Positions 31,985 through 40,969 of a stretch of DNA of 64,000 nucleotides are shown here, one piece after another; position 1 is the first letter of the stretch, and each line of letters begins with the position of its first letter. The translations under genes were made by a program, and so were the position numbers. The notes under the pieces were generated by a model. The model was not told where the DNA came from, made no database searches, and saw nothing but the letters and a program-made list of their open reading frames with translations. The stretch comes from CALVGQ01 sp964368495. GTDB taxonomy: Bacteria; Bacillota_I; Bacilli_A; Erysipelotrichales; Erysipelotrichaceae. The stretch lies in assembly GCA_964368495.1 (NCBI GenBank), contig CAYJAJ010000009.1, positions 1 through 64,000 of the forward strand, written 5' to 3'.

Positions 31985-32611
31985 TTATTCAGCCTTACCA
32001 ACATTAAGTCCTAAATCTATCCATTTGTTTACATCGCCATTGCCAGACCACGATGCCAGCACTATCTCGCCTGTAGAAGTATTAATATGAAAAGCAAGTG
32101 CAGCTTCTTTAGCTAAGTCGGATTGACACTCGCCTATAAAAGCCGAATAACCACTAGTGATATATGCATTTTTGCTTAATTCTATACCTAAAATAGATAT
32201 TATTTCCTCAGCATATGCTTTTATTATAGCATCATCTGTTAAAGGTTTTAGCTCGCCTGCATCTTTAAATGAAGATTCTCTCGCCGGTTCTCGCACTAAA
32301 ATTAAGCCTTCATAATTATATCTTTCTGCATCCGCACCAGCTGTCCACAAAACCTCAACATAATGTCCCGGCGGTACCTTGCTAGACAGAGAAATTATGC
32401 TTAAAGTCGCAGCATCAACAAGAGTAGTTGCGACTTGTAAATCTTTCGATCTTTTTGCATCTTCGACAAATCTTAAATATTGAGGCGCAAGCACAGCTGA
32501 AAGCACTGCGATAATTGCAACAACGATAATTAATTCAACTAACGTAAACCCTTTGTTGCAACCTCCTGCATAAGATTTCTCAAACCTTTTCTTGATAAAT
32601 ATTGGCGACAT
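31985..32611 (-). CDS. Orphan type IV pilin-like protein
   Basis: A 208-residue protein with a class III signal. The long basic leader (MSPIFIKKRFEKSYAGGCNKG) ends at the prepilin peptidase site G|FTLVELI, with the conserved Glu at +5 and the hydrophobic helix IIVVAIIAVLSAVLAPQYL. The rest is a globular pseudopilin-type domain with two cysteine-poor beta regions. No prepilin peptidase, ATPase or platform gene is in the window. Base composition is visibly more GC-rich than its neighbours, suggesting recent transfer. AGGAG lies 8 bases before the ATG, and it has a strong promoter with a palindrome. Confidence 0.85.
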   Translation of the reverse strand: MSPIFIKKRFEKSYAGGCNKGFTLVELIIVVAIIAVLSAVLAPQYLRFVEDAKRSKDLQVATTLVDAATLSIISLSSKVPPGHYVEVLWTAGADAERYNYEGLILVREPARESSFKDAGELKPLTDDAIIKAYAEEIISILGIELSKNAYITSGYSAFIGECQSDLAKEAALAFHINTSTGEIVLASWSGNGDVNKWIDLGLNVGKAE

Positions 32612-32647
32612 CTAAATAACTCCTATTCATTATTATATAAATTTTAC

Positions 32648-32665
32648 GAACTAATTAGTAAGTTC
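32648..32665. promoter_or_regulatory. Palindromic site at the pilin transcript start
   Basis: GAACTAATTAGTAAGTTC is an inverted repeat (GAACT/AGTTC with an AATTAGTA centre). It lies just downstream of the predicted start point, where a repressor would block transcription. Confidence 0.4.
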
Positions 32666-32675
32666 TCTATTTTAA

Positions 32676-32704
32676 ATACTACAATAAATGCAAGATTGAG
32701 TCAA
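32676..32704 (-). promoter_or_regulatory. Strong promoter of the pilin gene
   Basis: On the minus strand -35 TTGACT (32699-32704), 17-base spacer, -10 TAGTAT (32676-32681). This is the best -35 in the window. The rest of 32705-32924 shows no gene. Confidence 0.7.
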
Positions 32705-32924
32705 CAATAGACAGTACTTGTATATAATTGTTGCCCATTTATTTTTTATATGGTGTTTCTCTTACTAATTGATAATTTTCGTATGACTTTGTAGATATGT
32801 TTTCCAAATTTTGAAATTCTTTTAAAATGGGATTTTCAACAAGGAAGTGTTGTCTTTAATACATATCTACAGCATAAACATTTCTTTAATAAGCTCAAAA
32901 TTTAAACAAAGTTCTTTTAGCCAT

Positions 32925-32957
32925 AAAAAAGCTCCAAACCCACATAAATAAAGGGTT
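32925..32957 (-). terminator. Terminator of the RlmCD gene
   Basis: On the minus strand AACCC and GGGTT (32937-32957) enclose an 11-base loop and are followed by TGGAGCTTTTTT. The stem is short, so strength is uncertain. Confidence 0.5.
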
Positions 32958-32962
32958 AAGAA

Positions 32963-34291
32963 CTATTTAACGCGATGTAGTAGGACTACCGTTTCAACAT
33001 GAGTAGTCATTGGAAACATATCTACAGGTTGTACATATTTAATTTTATATGATTTAGATAGTAATGAACAATCTCTAGCTAACGTTGCAGGATTGCATGA
33101 AACATAGACTAATCTACTTGGATTCATTTTTTGTAGGGCTTCAATAGTTGCGACATCCAACCCTTTACGCGGAGGATCAACAATTGCTACATCAATTGAT
33201 GTGTTTTGATCAGCTAAAATTTGGGTACACTTCCCTGCATCACCACAAATAAATTCAATGTTGTTTACATTGTTAGCTTTCGCATTTATTTTTGCATCTT
33301 CTACAGCACTTGCAACAATTTCTATTCCAATTACTTTTCGGGCATACTTTGCTGCAAATATCCCAATTGTGCCAGTTCCGCAATATACATCAGCCACCAC
33401 ATCATCTTTTGTTATGTTAGCTAATTCAATTGCTTTATTGTATAACACTTTTGTTTGAATTGGGTTTATTTGGTAAAATGATTTACTTGATATATTAAAT
33501 ATGCAATCATCCAGGGTTTCTTTAATTGTTTTGTTTTTATATAATACTACCTCTTCATTTCCTAATATAACATTATCTTCACGCGTGTTAATGTTGACTA
33601 GTATGCTTTGACACTGTGGAAAACTTTGCACACATTTGTCCACAATTTTGTCCACATTCTTAAATGGGTACTCTTTTACAACAAAAACTAACATTAATTC
33701 ATTTGTATTGTGCGCATGTTTTATTAATAAATGTCTAAAAAATTGCGCACAATCTTCCTCAATTAACCAATGTTTAAATTGAGAAATAATTTCATTTTGA
33801 AGTTTAGTTTGCACAATACAGTAATCATACTCAACAATATCATGACTGTATTTTCTATAAAACCCAATCTTTAATTCTCCATTATTGTATTGAATTGGTA
33901 CTTGTACTTTATTTCTATATTCAAAAGGATTTTCCATTCCCAAACAATGTTGTGTATCCACGTCAATTTTTCCTATTCTTTGCATACAATCCTTGACATG
34001 TTTTTGCTTATAAATTAATTGGCTTTCATAATTCATATGTTGTAGCTGGCAGCCACCACATTTTTTATATACGCTGCAAGGTGGATTAACTCTGCTTTTG
34101 CTTTTTTCAATAAAATTTTTGACAATAGCAAATCCATAATTTTTCTTTAGTGAAACCACATGGGCTTCTATGACTTCATCAGGTAAGCAATCTTTAACAA
34201 AAAAACAAAACCCTTCATGCTTCACTATACCTAAACCATCTTCATTAATATCTGTACAAGTTCCTATAAAACGATCATTTTTCTTCAACAT
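32963..34291 (-). CDS. rlmCD: 23S rRNA (uracil-5) methyltransferase, RumA/RlmCD family
   Basis: SAM-dependent enzyme that methylates specific uridines in 23S rRNA. The N-terminal TRAM domain (about 1-58) is followed by an iron-sulfur cluster motif C-x5-C-x2-C (CSVYKKCGGCQLQH) near 72. The SAM domain contains DVYCGTGTIGIFA near 305, with DPPRKGL and the catalytic Cys in YVSCNPATLARD near 395. It is 442 residues. The ATG at 34291 has no ribosome site and lies within a few bases of the upstream gene's terminator T-run, so its own expression is unclear. Confidence 0.92.
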   Translation of the reverse strand: MLKKNDRFIGTCTDINEDGLGIVKHEGFCFFVKDCLPDEVIEAHVVSLKKNYGFAIVKNFIEKSKSRVNPPCSVYKKCGGCQLQHMNYESQLIYKQKHVKDCMQRIGKIDVDTQHCLGMENPFEYRNKVQVPIQYNNGELKIGFYRKYSHDIVEYDYCIVQTKLQNEIISQFKHWLIEEDCAQFFRHLLIKHAHNTNELMLVFVVKEYPFKNVDKIVDKCVQSFPQCQSILVNINTREDNVILGNEEVVLYKNKTIKETLDDCIFNISSKSFYQINPIQTKVLYNKAIELANITKDDVVADVYCGTGTIGIFAAKYARKVIGIEIVASAVEDAKINAKANNVNNIEFICGDAGKCTQILADQNTSIDVAIVDPPRKGLDVATIEALQKMNPSRLVYVSCNPATLARDCSLLSKSYKIKYVQPVDMFPMTTHVETVVLLHRVK

Positions 34292-34294
34292 ATT

Positions 34295-34319
34295 AAAAAG
34301 AGCGCATTATCTACGCTCT
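34295..34319 (-). terminator. Terminator between the 34318 gene and RlmCD
   Basis: On the minus strand AGAGCG-TAGATAATG-CGCTCT (34299-34319) is followed by TTTTT. It abuts the RlmCD start codon. Confidence 0.8.
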
Positions 34320-35016
34320 ATTCACCACCTTCATCAATGACACCATCATCTTCCCCACCAACAGTAAGTTCATCCTCATCTGGAGTTGGTTGTGGATTAC
34401 GTTTTGCCTCAAGCTCATCTAGTATTTGTTGAGCAAATTCAGCATCTTTTGGTTGTGATGAAACATCAACAACCTTGTCTGGATTGGATGATGATTTTGA
34501 AGTAATTACATAATCAAATTCATCCGATTCTCTATTCTCATTTAAATCAAATACGTGAACTTCTAAATCATACATGCTTTTTGCATCTGTGCGAGTAAAA
34601 AAAGTACTTACAGGTAACTCTGCAATTACTGCATTATATGCAATTTCAGACACACTTTGAACATCTTCAAGTGTTGCAGAATCTTCCATATCTACATATA
34701 CACGAAGTGTAGCCGTTTTTAATATAACTTCTACATCTTCTATATTACTTCCAGTAATTGATTCTACAATCGCATCCATATTTTGGTCTGTGATAGCTGG
34801 ATTTAAATCATCATCGAAACGATCTCCTGAAAGAATCTTACCTGTATCCAGTGAAGCACTTAGTAAAATAAATCCAAGTATTGCAAATGGAATAGCAATA
34901 ACAACTAACCCTGCAATAATTAGCTTTGTTGCTTTATCCATTTTTTTAGTTTTTCTTTTAGAGGTTTTTGTTTCCTCAGTATTCTTTTGTGTTTTCTTTA
35001 CATTTTTTTGTGACAT
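34318..35016 (-). CDS. Membrane-anchored protein of unknown function
   Basis: A 232-residue protein with a Lys-rich cytoplasmic N-terminus (SQKNVKKTQKNTEETKTSKR), one membrane helix near 29-52 (KLIIAGLVVIAIPFAILGFI), and an outside domain of about 120 residues. That domain reads as alternating strand/helix (DVEVILKTATLRVYVDME, VSEIAYNAVIAEL). The tail is Pro/Asp/Glu/Gly-rich. No family motif is recognised. AGGAG lies upstream of the ATG. It is downstream of a HAD phosphatase gene in the same direction. Confidence 0.75.
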   Translation of the reverse strand: MSQKNVKKTQKNTEETKTSKRKTKKMDKATKLIIAGLVVIAIPFAILGFILLSASLDTGKILSGDRFDDDLNPAITDQNMDAIVESITGSNIEDVEVILKTATLRVYVDMEDSATLEDVQSVSEIAYNAVIAELPVSTFFTRTDAKSMYDLEVHVFDLNENRESDEFDYVITSKSSSNPDKVVDVSSQPKDAEFAQQILDELEAKRNPQPTPDEDELTVGGEDDGVIDEGGE

Positions 35017-35066
35017 ATGATCACTCCTAACATACCTATTCTATCAATTTTATACAAAAAGTTCAA

Positions 35067-35642
35067 TTAACTTCTTTTTTTTGCATCTTCCCATAACAGT
35101 AGCTTATCTTTTATTACAAAATAAGCCTTCTTTGCTAAAAGCGCACATGGTTCGTCTGTAAATGAGTCAGAATAAAATTCATCAACTTCTGCATCTTTAA
35201 AAACTTCTTTAAATCTTTCCACTTTTCTTTGCCCATGGCAATTCACTTTATCAATATGAAGCCCTGTTTTTGTATCAATTAATGATGCCATCGCTTGAAT
35301 GTTTAACCTTTTACAAATGGGAATAATCAAGAATTCTGGGGAAGCAGAAATAACTAAATCATCATGTTTTTGCTGCTTTAAATAAAATTCTTTTATTTTA
35401 TGTTCATGCTTATCCCAAAAATCATTAACCCAACCACTTAAATCATCGACGCTTACCAACATCTTATAGACAGTTTCTTTAAATTGTTCTTTACGAATTG
35501 ATTTTGTAATATACTTGAAAAATGCGATTATTTGTGATGGTGTATATTTAATTAAACTTGGTTTTCTTGTTAAACAATATTTATAAAAATCAAGGGTACA
35601 ATCTCCATCATAAATAGTTTTATCAAAATCGTATACATTCAT
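35067..35642 (-). CDS. HAD-family phosphatase (SerB-like subclass IB)
   Basis: A 191-residue phosphohydrolase. Motif I is YDFDKTIYDGD at residues 4-14 (nucleophile Asp and acid Asp), motif II is the Ser in LVISASPEFL, a Lys follows in the cap-proximal helix, and motif III is in EFYSDSFTDEP. A helical cap lies between I and II. This is the subclass that includes phosphoserine phosphatase and CDP-alcohol-linked phosphatases. The substrate is unknown. It is just downstream of the polysaccharide operon and could act on a lipid or sugar phosphate. Confidence 0.85.
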   Translation of the reverse strand: MNVYDFDKTIYDGDCTLDFYKYCLTRKPSLIKYTPSQIIAFFKYITKSIRKEQFKETVYKMLVSVDDLSGWVNDFWDKHEHKIKEFYLKQQKHDDLVISASPEFLIIPICKRLNIQAMASLIDTKTGLHIDKVNCHGQRKVERFKEVFKDAEVDEFYSDSFTDEPCALLAKKAYFVIKDKLLLWEDAKKRS

Positions 35643-35717
35643 ACATTAACCTTCATCAATAACTTCGAGTACTTTGCTCTTATTTTGACGACTTCCTTTC
35701 CCATTTATTTAAGTAAA

Positions 35718-36680
35718 TTATCTTTTCAGCAAGTGAAATAACCATGCATAGAAATCAACATTATACTTCCTTACAGTGCGATAATAGCGGTGCTTTAATC
35801 CTGGCATTGTTTTTAAATATTTGTTTTTATGCCAATTTGGATATGATTCATTCAGTAAATCCCATCCCATATGTATCGTTTCTTTTCGTACCTTTGAATT
35901 TTTTATTTGTGCACTTCGTAAAAATGAGTTTCCCAAGAAAAACTTAATATGAATATACTCTAATTCATCATGATATTCTTTTTCAAATCCTCTTTTTTTA
36001 AATTCTTCTTGAATCACTTTAAATACATGACACATATGTTGCACATTTTGATTGTTGTTATGTGTAATTGAACCTTGCCTTTGATAATAATTTACAAATG
36101 CTTCATCAACAAACTCAATCTTTTTAACAAGTGGCGCTAAGCAATACAAGAAACATGCATCTTCATAACGATATCCAGTAGGAAATGAAAGATTGCACTC
36201 TCGTATAAATGACGTTCTATAAATCTTGTTCCATAGTGTTGCGAACAAATGAACCATCATTTCCTTTCCGCCTTGATAAGGCCCTTCTTTTTCAACTCTT
36301 GAAGGTTGACTGTCATACACCCAATTGAAATTTGATACAACAACTTGTGCATCTGTTTCATCTGCCTTACTAACCATTTTTTCATACATTGCAAAACTTG
36401 CAGTATCATCACTGTCTAAAAACCCGAAGTATTCAGTATCCACACGTTGTAATGCAAAGTTTCTTGTATCAGCAATACCACCATTCTCTTTTTTGTAAGC
36501 TTTTATTTGTGGATACCTTAAAACATAGTCATCAATAATTGCTTGAGAATTATCTTTTGTTCCATCATTAATTACCATAATTTCCAGTTCTTTATATGTT
36601 TGATTAACTAGACTATCCAGTGTAGCAGCTAAATATTTTTCCACATTATAAACTGGAACAATAATTGTTAATCTAGCCAT
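35718..36680 (-). CDS. Glycosyltransferase family 2 (copy 1)
   Basis: A 320-residue cytoplasmic GT-A enzyme that adds a sugar from a nucleotide donor to a growing lipid-linked glycan. The nucleotide-binding N-terminus is TIIVPVYNVEKYLAATLDSL, then VINDGTKDNS near 36, ENGGIADTRNFAL and the metal site FLDSDDTASF near 90. After residue 215 the acceptor half holds EKEYHDELEYIHIKF, a motif shared with copy 3. It overlaps the polymerase gene by 13 bases and is last in the operon that begins at 44425. Confidence 0.92.
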   Translation of the reverse strand: MARLTIIVPVYNVEKYLAATLDSLVNQTYKELEIMVINDGTKDNSQAIIDDYVLRYPQIKAYKKENGGIADTRNFALQRVDTEYFGFLDSDDTASFAMYEKMVSKADETDAQVVVSNFNWVYDSQPSRVEKEGPYQGGKEMMVHLFATLWNKIYRTSFIRECNLSFPTGYRYEDACFLYCLAPLVKKIEFVDEAFVNYYQRQGSITHNNNQNVQHMCHVFKVIQEEFKKRGFEKEYHDELEYIHIKFFLGNSFLRSAQIKNSKVRKETIHMGWDLLNESYPNWHKNKYLKTMPGLKHRYYRTVRKYNVDFYAWLFHLLKR

Positions 36681-38269
36681 TTTTTATCCATCCTTGCGTA
36701 TGCACTGCGGATTTTAGTTAATAAAATCCCTACTATAAACGCCATAAACATTGTAGTTAAAAATTCATCCATTGTATGCCCACTGGTATAACCTGCACCA
36801 AGTCCCATCACTACTACCATTGCATAAGTTAACACATCCAGTTTAAATAATTCTTTCCATTTATAAAGCACAAGAAGTGCGCCCATTAATACCACAAGTA
36901 TCCATGGCGCCATTGTTAATGCCACACCTAAATATCCCAATGTATATGTCTGTTGAATAAAGTCTTGTTCTAATACAATAGAACCATTCATAAACGTTGA
37001 ATATCCAAACCCAAAGTATCGTTGAGTTGGATTCAATACTTTCCATTTTTCATTGAAGAAGATTGTTTGAATCTGTCTTCCACTAACACGCTCTTCAACT
37101 TCATAATTAAATATCATATTACACCAAAAATATGGATCATGTTTGTAGTGATACCAATCGGCATAATACATAGATGGAATTGATGTTGCATATTTTGCAC
37201 GTATTCCATACTCCTCAAATTGGAAAATATAAAAATGATTAAACTCTGTCGTTCCTGGAATTAATGGCTCTCCAGAATTAAACGCATCTCGTCCTTCATT
37301 AGCTGCTCCGTTGTTAACGAGTGCTAGGTCATTTTTGGCATCAATTTGTTGATTAATCACTGCTGGTGAATGTGGAATAATTAAACTACAGATTATACCA
37401 ACTGCAACTGTAAAAATAATTACAAACATTTTAAATTCAGTGTTCTTCATAATTAATGTATCAAAAATATAAAGAACTATGAATGCTCCTGCTACTATTA
37501 TTGTTCCAAATGTTGCCACCCGAGTAGATAAAATAATCATTGAAATACTTTGAATAAAAATCAGACTTCCAAGGTATACTTTTTCTTTATTAGTTTTCGC
37601 TTTTGAAAAAAACAGATACATTATTGGAAGAATCATAAACATTAAAATTCCAATAGTATTTCCTTCATAAAAGAAAAACTTTGATGCGAGTAATCTTGGA
37701 TGATAACTATCATAAATGTTGTTAAACCAACTAAATATATTTGCAACAGTCATCCCTTCATATGTAGAAATACCAAATACAAATAAATTACTAAGTAAAA
37801 TGCTTATTCCAATAAATGCAGATAACATAACTAAAATATTTTTGATAATATTTTCTTTAAAATTCATCTGATAAATCATATACATTACTCCATATGGCAT
37901 GACCAATGTAGCAATGTATGTTAATTCATCAAACAAACTGAATCTAAAATTTGATGTCAAATACAAGTCATCATAAATTTCAACAGCTTGTTGACAGTGA
38001 ATATAAAACCATGCAAATAAAGCTACACCATAAATTGTAGCGAAAAGTAATGTTTTTTCTTTGTGTTTATCCCTTTGATAAAATGTCCATAAAATTAGTA
38101 ATGGAATAACTACAAACCGTATAATTGTAGATAATCTTGGAATTCCAAATTGAGATAAAAAGTCATAAGCTAAGTAATCCATATCAATTAAAGGTTGAGA
38201 AACAATTAATAGTATTACTGCAATATTTAATGCACTTGTATTGTTTAATAACGATATAATTTTCTTCAT
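36668..38269 (-). CDS. O-antigen polymerase/ligase-like membrane protein
   Basis: A 533-residue integral membrane protein with about 10-12 helices and one long outside loop (about 320-430) between helices, the layout of Wzy/WaaL enzymes. The loop holds NNGAANEGRDAFNSG and GFGYSTFMNGSI, and helices after it end the protein. It probably joins repeat units or transfers the finished glycan outside the membrane. The start at 38269 has GGAGGAG upstream and follows the previous stop by 13 bases. Confidence 0.75.
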   Translation of the reverse strand: MKKIISLLNNTSALNIAVILLIVSQPLIDMDYLAYDFLSQFGIPRLSTIIRFVVIPLLILWTFYQRDKHKEKTLLFATIYGVALFAWFYIHCQQAVEIYDDLYLTSNFRFSLFDELTYIATLVMPYGVMYMIYQMNFKENIIKNILVMLSAFIGISILLSNLFVFGISTYEGMTVANIFSWFNNIYDSYHPRLLASKFFFYEGNTIGILMFMILPIMYLFFSKAKTNKEKVYLGSLIFIQSISMIILSTRVATFGTIIVAGAFIVLYIFDTLIMKNTEFKMFVIIFTVAVGIICSLIIPHSPAVINQQIDAKNDLALVNNGAANEGRDAFNSGEPLIPGTTEFNHFYIFQFEEYGIRAKYATSIPSMYYADWYHYKHDPYFWCNMIFNYEVEERVSGRQIQTIFFNEKWKVLNPTQRYFGFGYSTFMNGSIVLEQDFIQQTYTLGYLGVALTMAPWILVVLMGALLVLYKWKELFKLDVLTYAMVVVMGLGAGYTSGHTMDEFLTTMFMAFIVGILLTKIRSAYARMDKKWLD

Positions 38270-38282
38270 GTTTTCTCCTCCT

Positions 38283-39797
38283 TTACTTTCCGACATCATG
38301 ACTAAATGTCACTATAGCTTCTTCATTGATTCCATAATATTTTTTAAATACTTCAAAATGATAATCATCACCAAACTCAATATCTGCTGAATGAACTAAA
38401 CCTTCTGGCATCCGAGGAATCCAAACATTTAAGTCTTCTGGATGATCAACATAGTATTCTATAATTTCCATTCGTTGTTCATCTTTTAAGTCTACAAGAT
38501 GATACTTAGCCATTAAATCTTCATATTTGATGTGAATAAAATATAGCAACATTAAGCTAAACACAACTTGGTATTTAATATCAATCTTCAACTTAGAAAT
38601 TAAATACAATGTAAGTACGAAAATAAAATACACAGTGTATAAGCTTGATCTTGATCCAAAAATTGGTGATATCATCATTACCATATTCGCACTTCCTGCA
38701 ATCATCATATAAAACATACTCTCAGCACGTTCTTGTTTTGTCTCAAAAATTTTGTAAAGTGTAACTAATGTCCCCACAATATAGACAATATAAAATAAAC
38801 TTAATATCCATAGTGTACTACTCGTGTATTCTAAATCAAAAAACACAAGTAAAATATTAACCTGCAATACATTATAAATTTTTTCAGCTATGTTAATAAA
38901 CAAAGCGATTAATTGTATAAGAAAATAACAATAAAATTCAAACTTCTTTGTCTTGATTGCTTTTATTAGTGTAGTAATTGCAAGAACAGTACTAAACGCT
39001 ATCATCATGGTTTGATTATTAACAAATGTCATTCTCAAGAAATTTTCCCAGTTTAAAGCAATTTGACCAAATAATCCTAATTCTATAAAAGCACTATGCT
39101 CATTCATTGTACGATAAGCAGCACCCGGGGATAAGCGTATTAAACATACTCCAATAAGTGAAATAATCAAAATACTTAAAAATGGATGTTTCCATGATTT
39201 AGTATAATAAACAATATAGCCCATCATCAATATATTTCCAACAAGTAATACTGCAGCAATGTTCTCCATTGATAAACAGATGATAAAATTTAATACACAA
39301 CAAATAATTAAGTTAAATGCTTTAAGTTGCTTACTTTCTAGAACTACTGGCTTAATTAAATTAAGATAAATTAAGAATAATACAAGTGGTATTACATAAG
39401 TTGTTCCCATTAACCATGAGTATGTTTCTACTCTTAATACTTGATCAACACTAAACATCAAAGCAATTAATGCCAACCCACATAAAATAGTATTTTTTTT
39501 AGCAACTAATTTAATAATTACACAAAAAAGTACCGCAAATAAAATTGGGTTAAAAACATTCCAAAGTTCTTTGTTTGGAGCCATTAAAAAACCATAGAGC
39601 TCCGAAAAAAAGCGACCTGACCACGTAAAATAAAATGTCCACGCTCTTTCAAATGCAGATTCATTATTTAAATTGAGTGCGTATCCCCAATCATCTCCTG
39701 CAAGTGGTACACTTTCGGAGATTGTTGCCATGATTTTATACACAAAATATGCACCAAGATAGACCAAGTATTGGCTCATTTTCTTCATGTTCTCCAT
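38283..39797 (-). CDS. DUF6056-type membrane protein (possible lipid-sugar-dependent GT)
   Basis: A 504-residue polytopic membrane protein with about 11-12 helices. The N-terminal outside loop has SVPLAGDDWGYALNL and FTWSGRFFSELYGFL. The acidic DDW motif after the first helix resembles the catalytic Asp pair of GT-C-fold transferases that use polyprenyl-phosphate sugars, although that is inference. DUF6056 proteins commonly occur in capsule or teichoic acid loci. It lies between the GT4 gene and the polymerase. Confidence 0.7.
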   Translation of the reverse strand: MENMKKMSQYLVYLGAYFVYKIMATISESVPLAGDDWGYALNLNNESAFERAWTFYFTWSGRFFSELYGFLMAPNKELWNVFNPILFAVLFCVIIKLVAKKNTILCGLALIALMFSVDQVLRVETYSWLMGTTYVIPLVLFLIYLNLIKPVVLESKQLKAFNLIICCVLNFIICLSMENIAAVLLVGNILMMGYIVYYTKSWKHPFLSILIISLIGVCLIRLSPGAAYRTMNEHSAFIELGLFGQIALNWENFLRMTFVNNQTMMIAFSTVLAITTLIKAIKTKKFEFYCYFLIQLIALFINIAEKIYNVLQVNILLVFFDLEYTSSTLWILSLFYIVYIVGTLVTLYKIFETKQERAESMFYMMIAGSANMVMMISPIFGSRSSLYTVYFIFVLTLYLISKLKIDIKYQVVFSLMLLYFIHIKYEDLMAKYHLVDLKDEQRMEIIEYYVDHPEDLNVWIPRMPEGLVHSADIEFGDDYHFEVFKKYYGINEEAIVTFSHDVGK

Positions 39798-39814
39798 AAA
39801 GCACCACCTTTCAT

Positions 39815-40969
39815 TTAGGATAATATGTCATTAAACTTCTTCAAAATTTCTTCGTTAGGGTAATCGTATGAAGCTAACGCTTCCTTCATTTTACTTAAAT
39901 TTTGTGGATTCGACAAGGCTTTAACGACACCTTCATTTAAAGCTTCTTGAGTATTTTCTACAATGAAACCATGATGTTCTTCAATAATTTGCTCATCAAT
40001 TCCTGCTACACGTGTAGATAAAACTGGTGTTCCAGCAAGTAGTGACTCATTTACTATAGTCGCAAATCCCTCATAAAGTGATGGTAGCACGAATAAATCA
40101 CATTTTCTTACATCTGCATATGGATTGCTTTTCACTCCCATAAACATCACTTTATCCAATTTATTCTTTTTTACATATTCCTTTAACATTTCTTCTTCTT
40201 CTCCACCACCAATTAAATACAAGTGGTGCTCAATTCCCTTTGAAAGTGCATATTCATGTGCCTTAATTAAACGCAATGTTGCCTTTTGTGGGTGAAAACG
40301 AACCACAGTTATTACATTGAGTGATTCTGTTTGTATTTCGCTTTCAACTTTAATACCCTTTTTTACTTTATCAATATCCATTAAATTATGAACACTAAGT
40401 CCTGCACTTTTAAGTTCGAAAACATCCTCATAGGCACGCATCGCCTGCTTAGAATCAGCGACATTTAAATCAATAAATCTCAAAGCCTCTTTAATTAATT
40501 TCATATGATTTACTGAATAATTGCATACACTATAATCTGTCAAAACCCAATTTATTTTTTTTAGACTATCGCCGTATGCTGTAAATACCGTACAAAATCC
40601 TTCCTTTGCAGCAAGCTCAACATCATATTGCTTGTTTAGCATCTTTTTTCTTTCTTTTTTTATTTTATTTTTTATTAATCCTGTTTTCATATAAAAAATT
40701 AAAATTGTTTTTTTAATCAACCCTTTAATATCTTTTTTAGCAAGTATTTCTTGAATTGGTCGATCAATCGTATCAAAAAATGATGTACCTTCTAGTACAT
40801 GAACATAATTTGGAATATCACTTAACAGATCCCCAGTTTTATGCAAAACTAAAAGATCGATATCATATTTGTTTTCATCTAAATTTTTCATTAATGTATT
40901 TAATACTCTGGCAACGCCCCCCATCGCCATTTCATCATTAACAAATAAAATTTTTCTTTTAGCGACCAT
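39815..40969 (-). CDS. Glycosyltransferase family 4
   Basis: A 384-residue GT-B retaining transferase. The N-terminal acceptor domain begins KILFVNDEMAMGGVARVLNTL. The C-terminal donor domain shows VVRFHPQKATLRLIKAH, YLIGGGEEEEMLKEYV and the E-x7-E motif in PSLYEGFATIVNESLLAGTPV near 320. It is the only GT-B enzyme in the locus. It overlaps the upstream GT2 gene by 11 bases. Confidence 0.92.
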   Translation of the reverse strand: MVAKRKILFVNDEMAMGGVARVLNTLMKNLDENKYDIDLLVLHKTGDLLSDIPNYVHVLEGTSFFDTIDRPIQEILAKKDIKGLIKKTILIFYMKTGLIKNKIKKERKKMLNKQYDVELAAKEGFCTVFTAYGDSLKKINWVLTDYSVCNYSVNHMKLIKEALRFIDLNVADSKQAMRAYEDVFELKSAGLSVHNLMDIDKVKKGIKVESEIQTESLNVITVVRFHPQKATLRLIKAHEYALSKGIEHHLYLIGGGEEEEMLKEYVKKNKLDKVMFMGVKSNPYADVRKCDLFVLPSLYEGFATIVNESLLAGTPVLSTRVAGIDEQIIEEHHGFIVENTQEALNEGVVKALSNPQNLSKMKEALASYDYPNEEILKKFNDILS

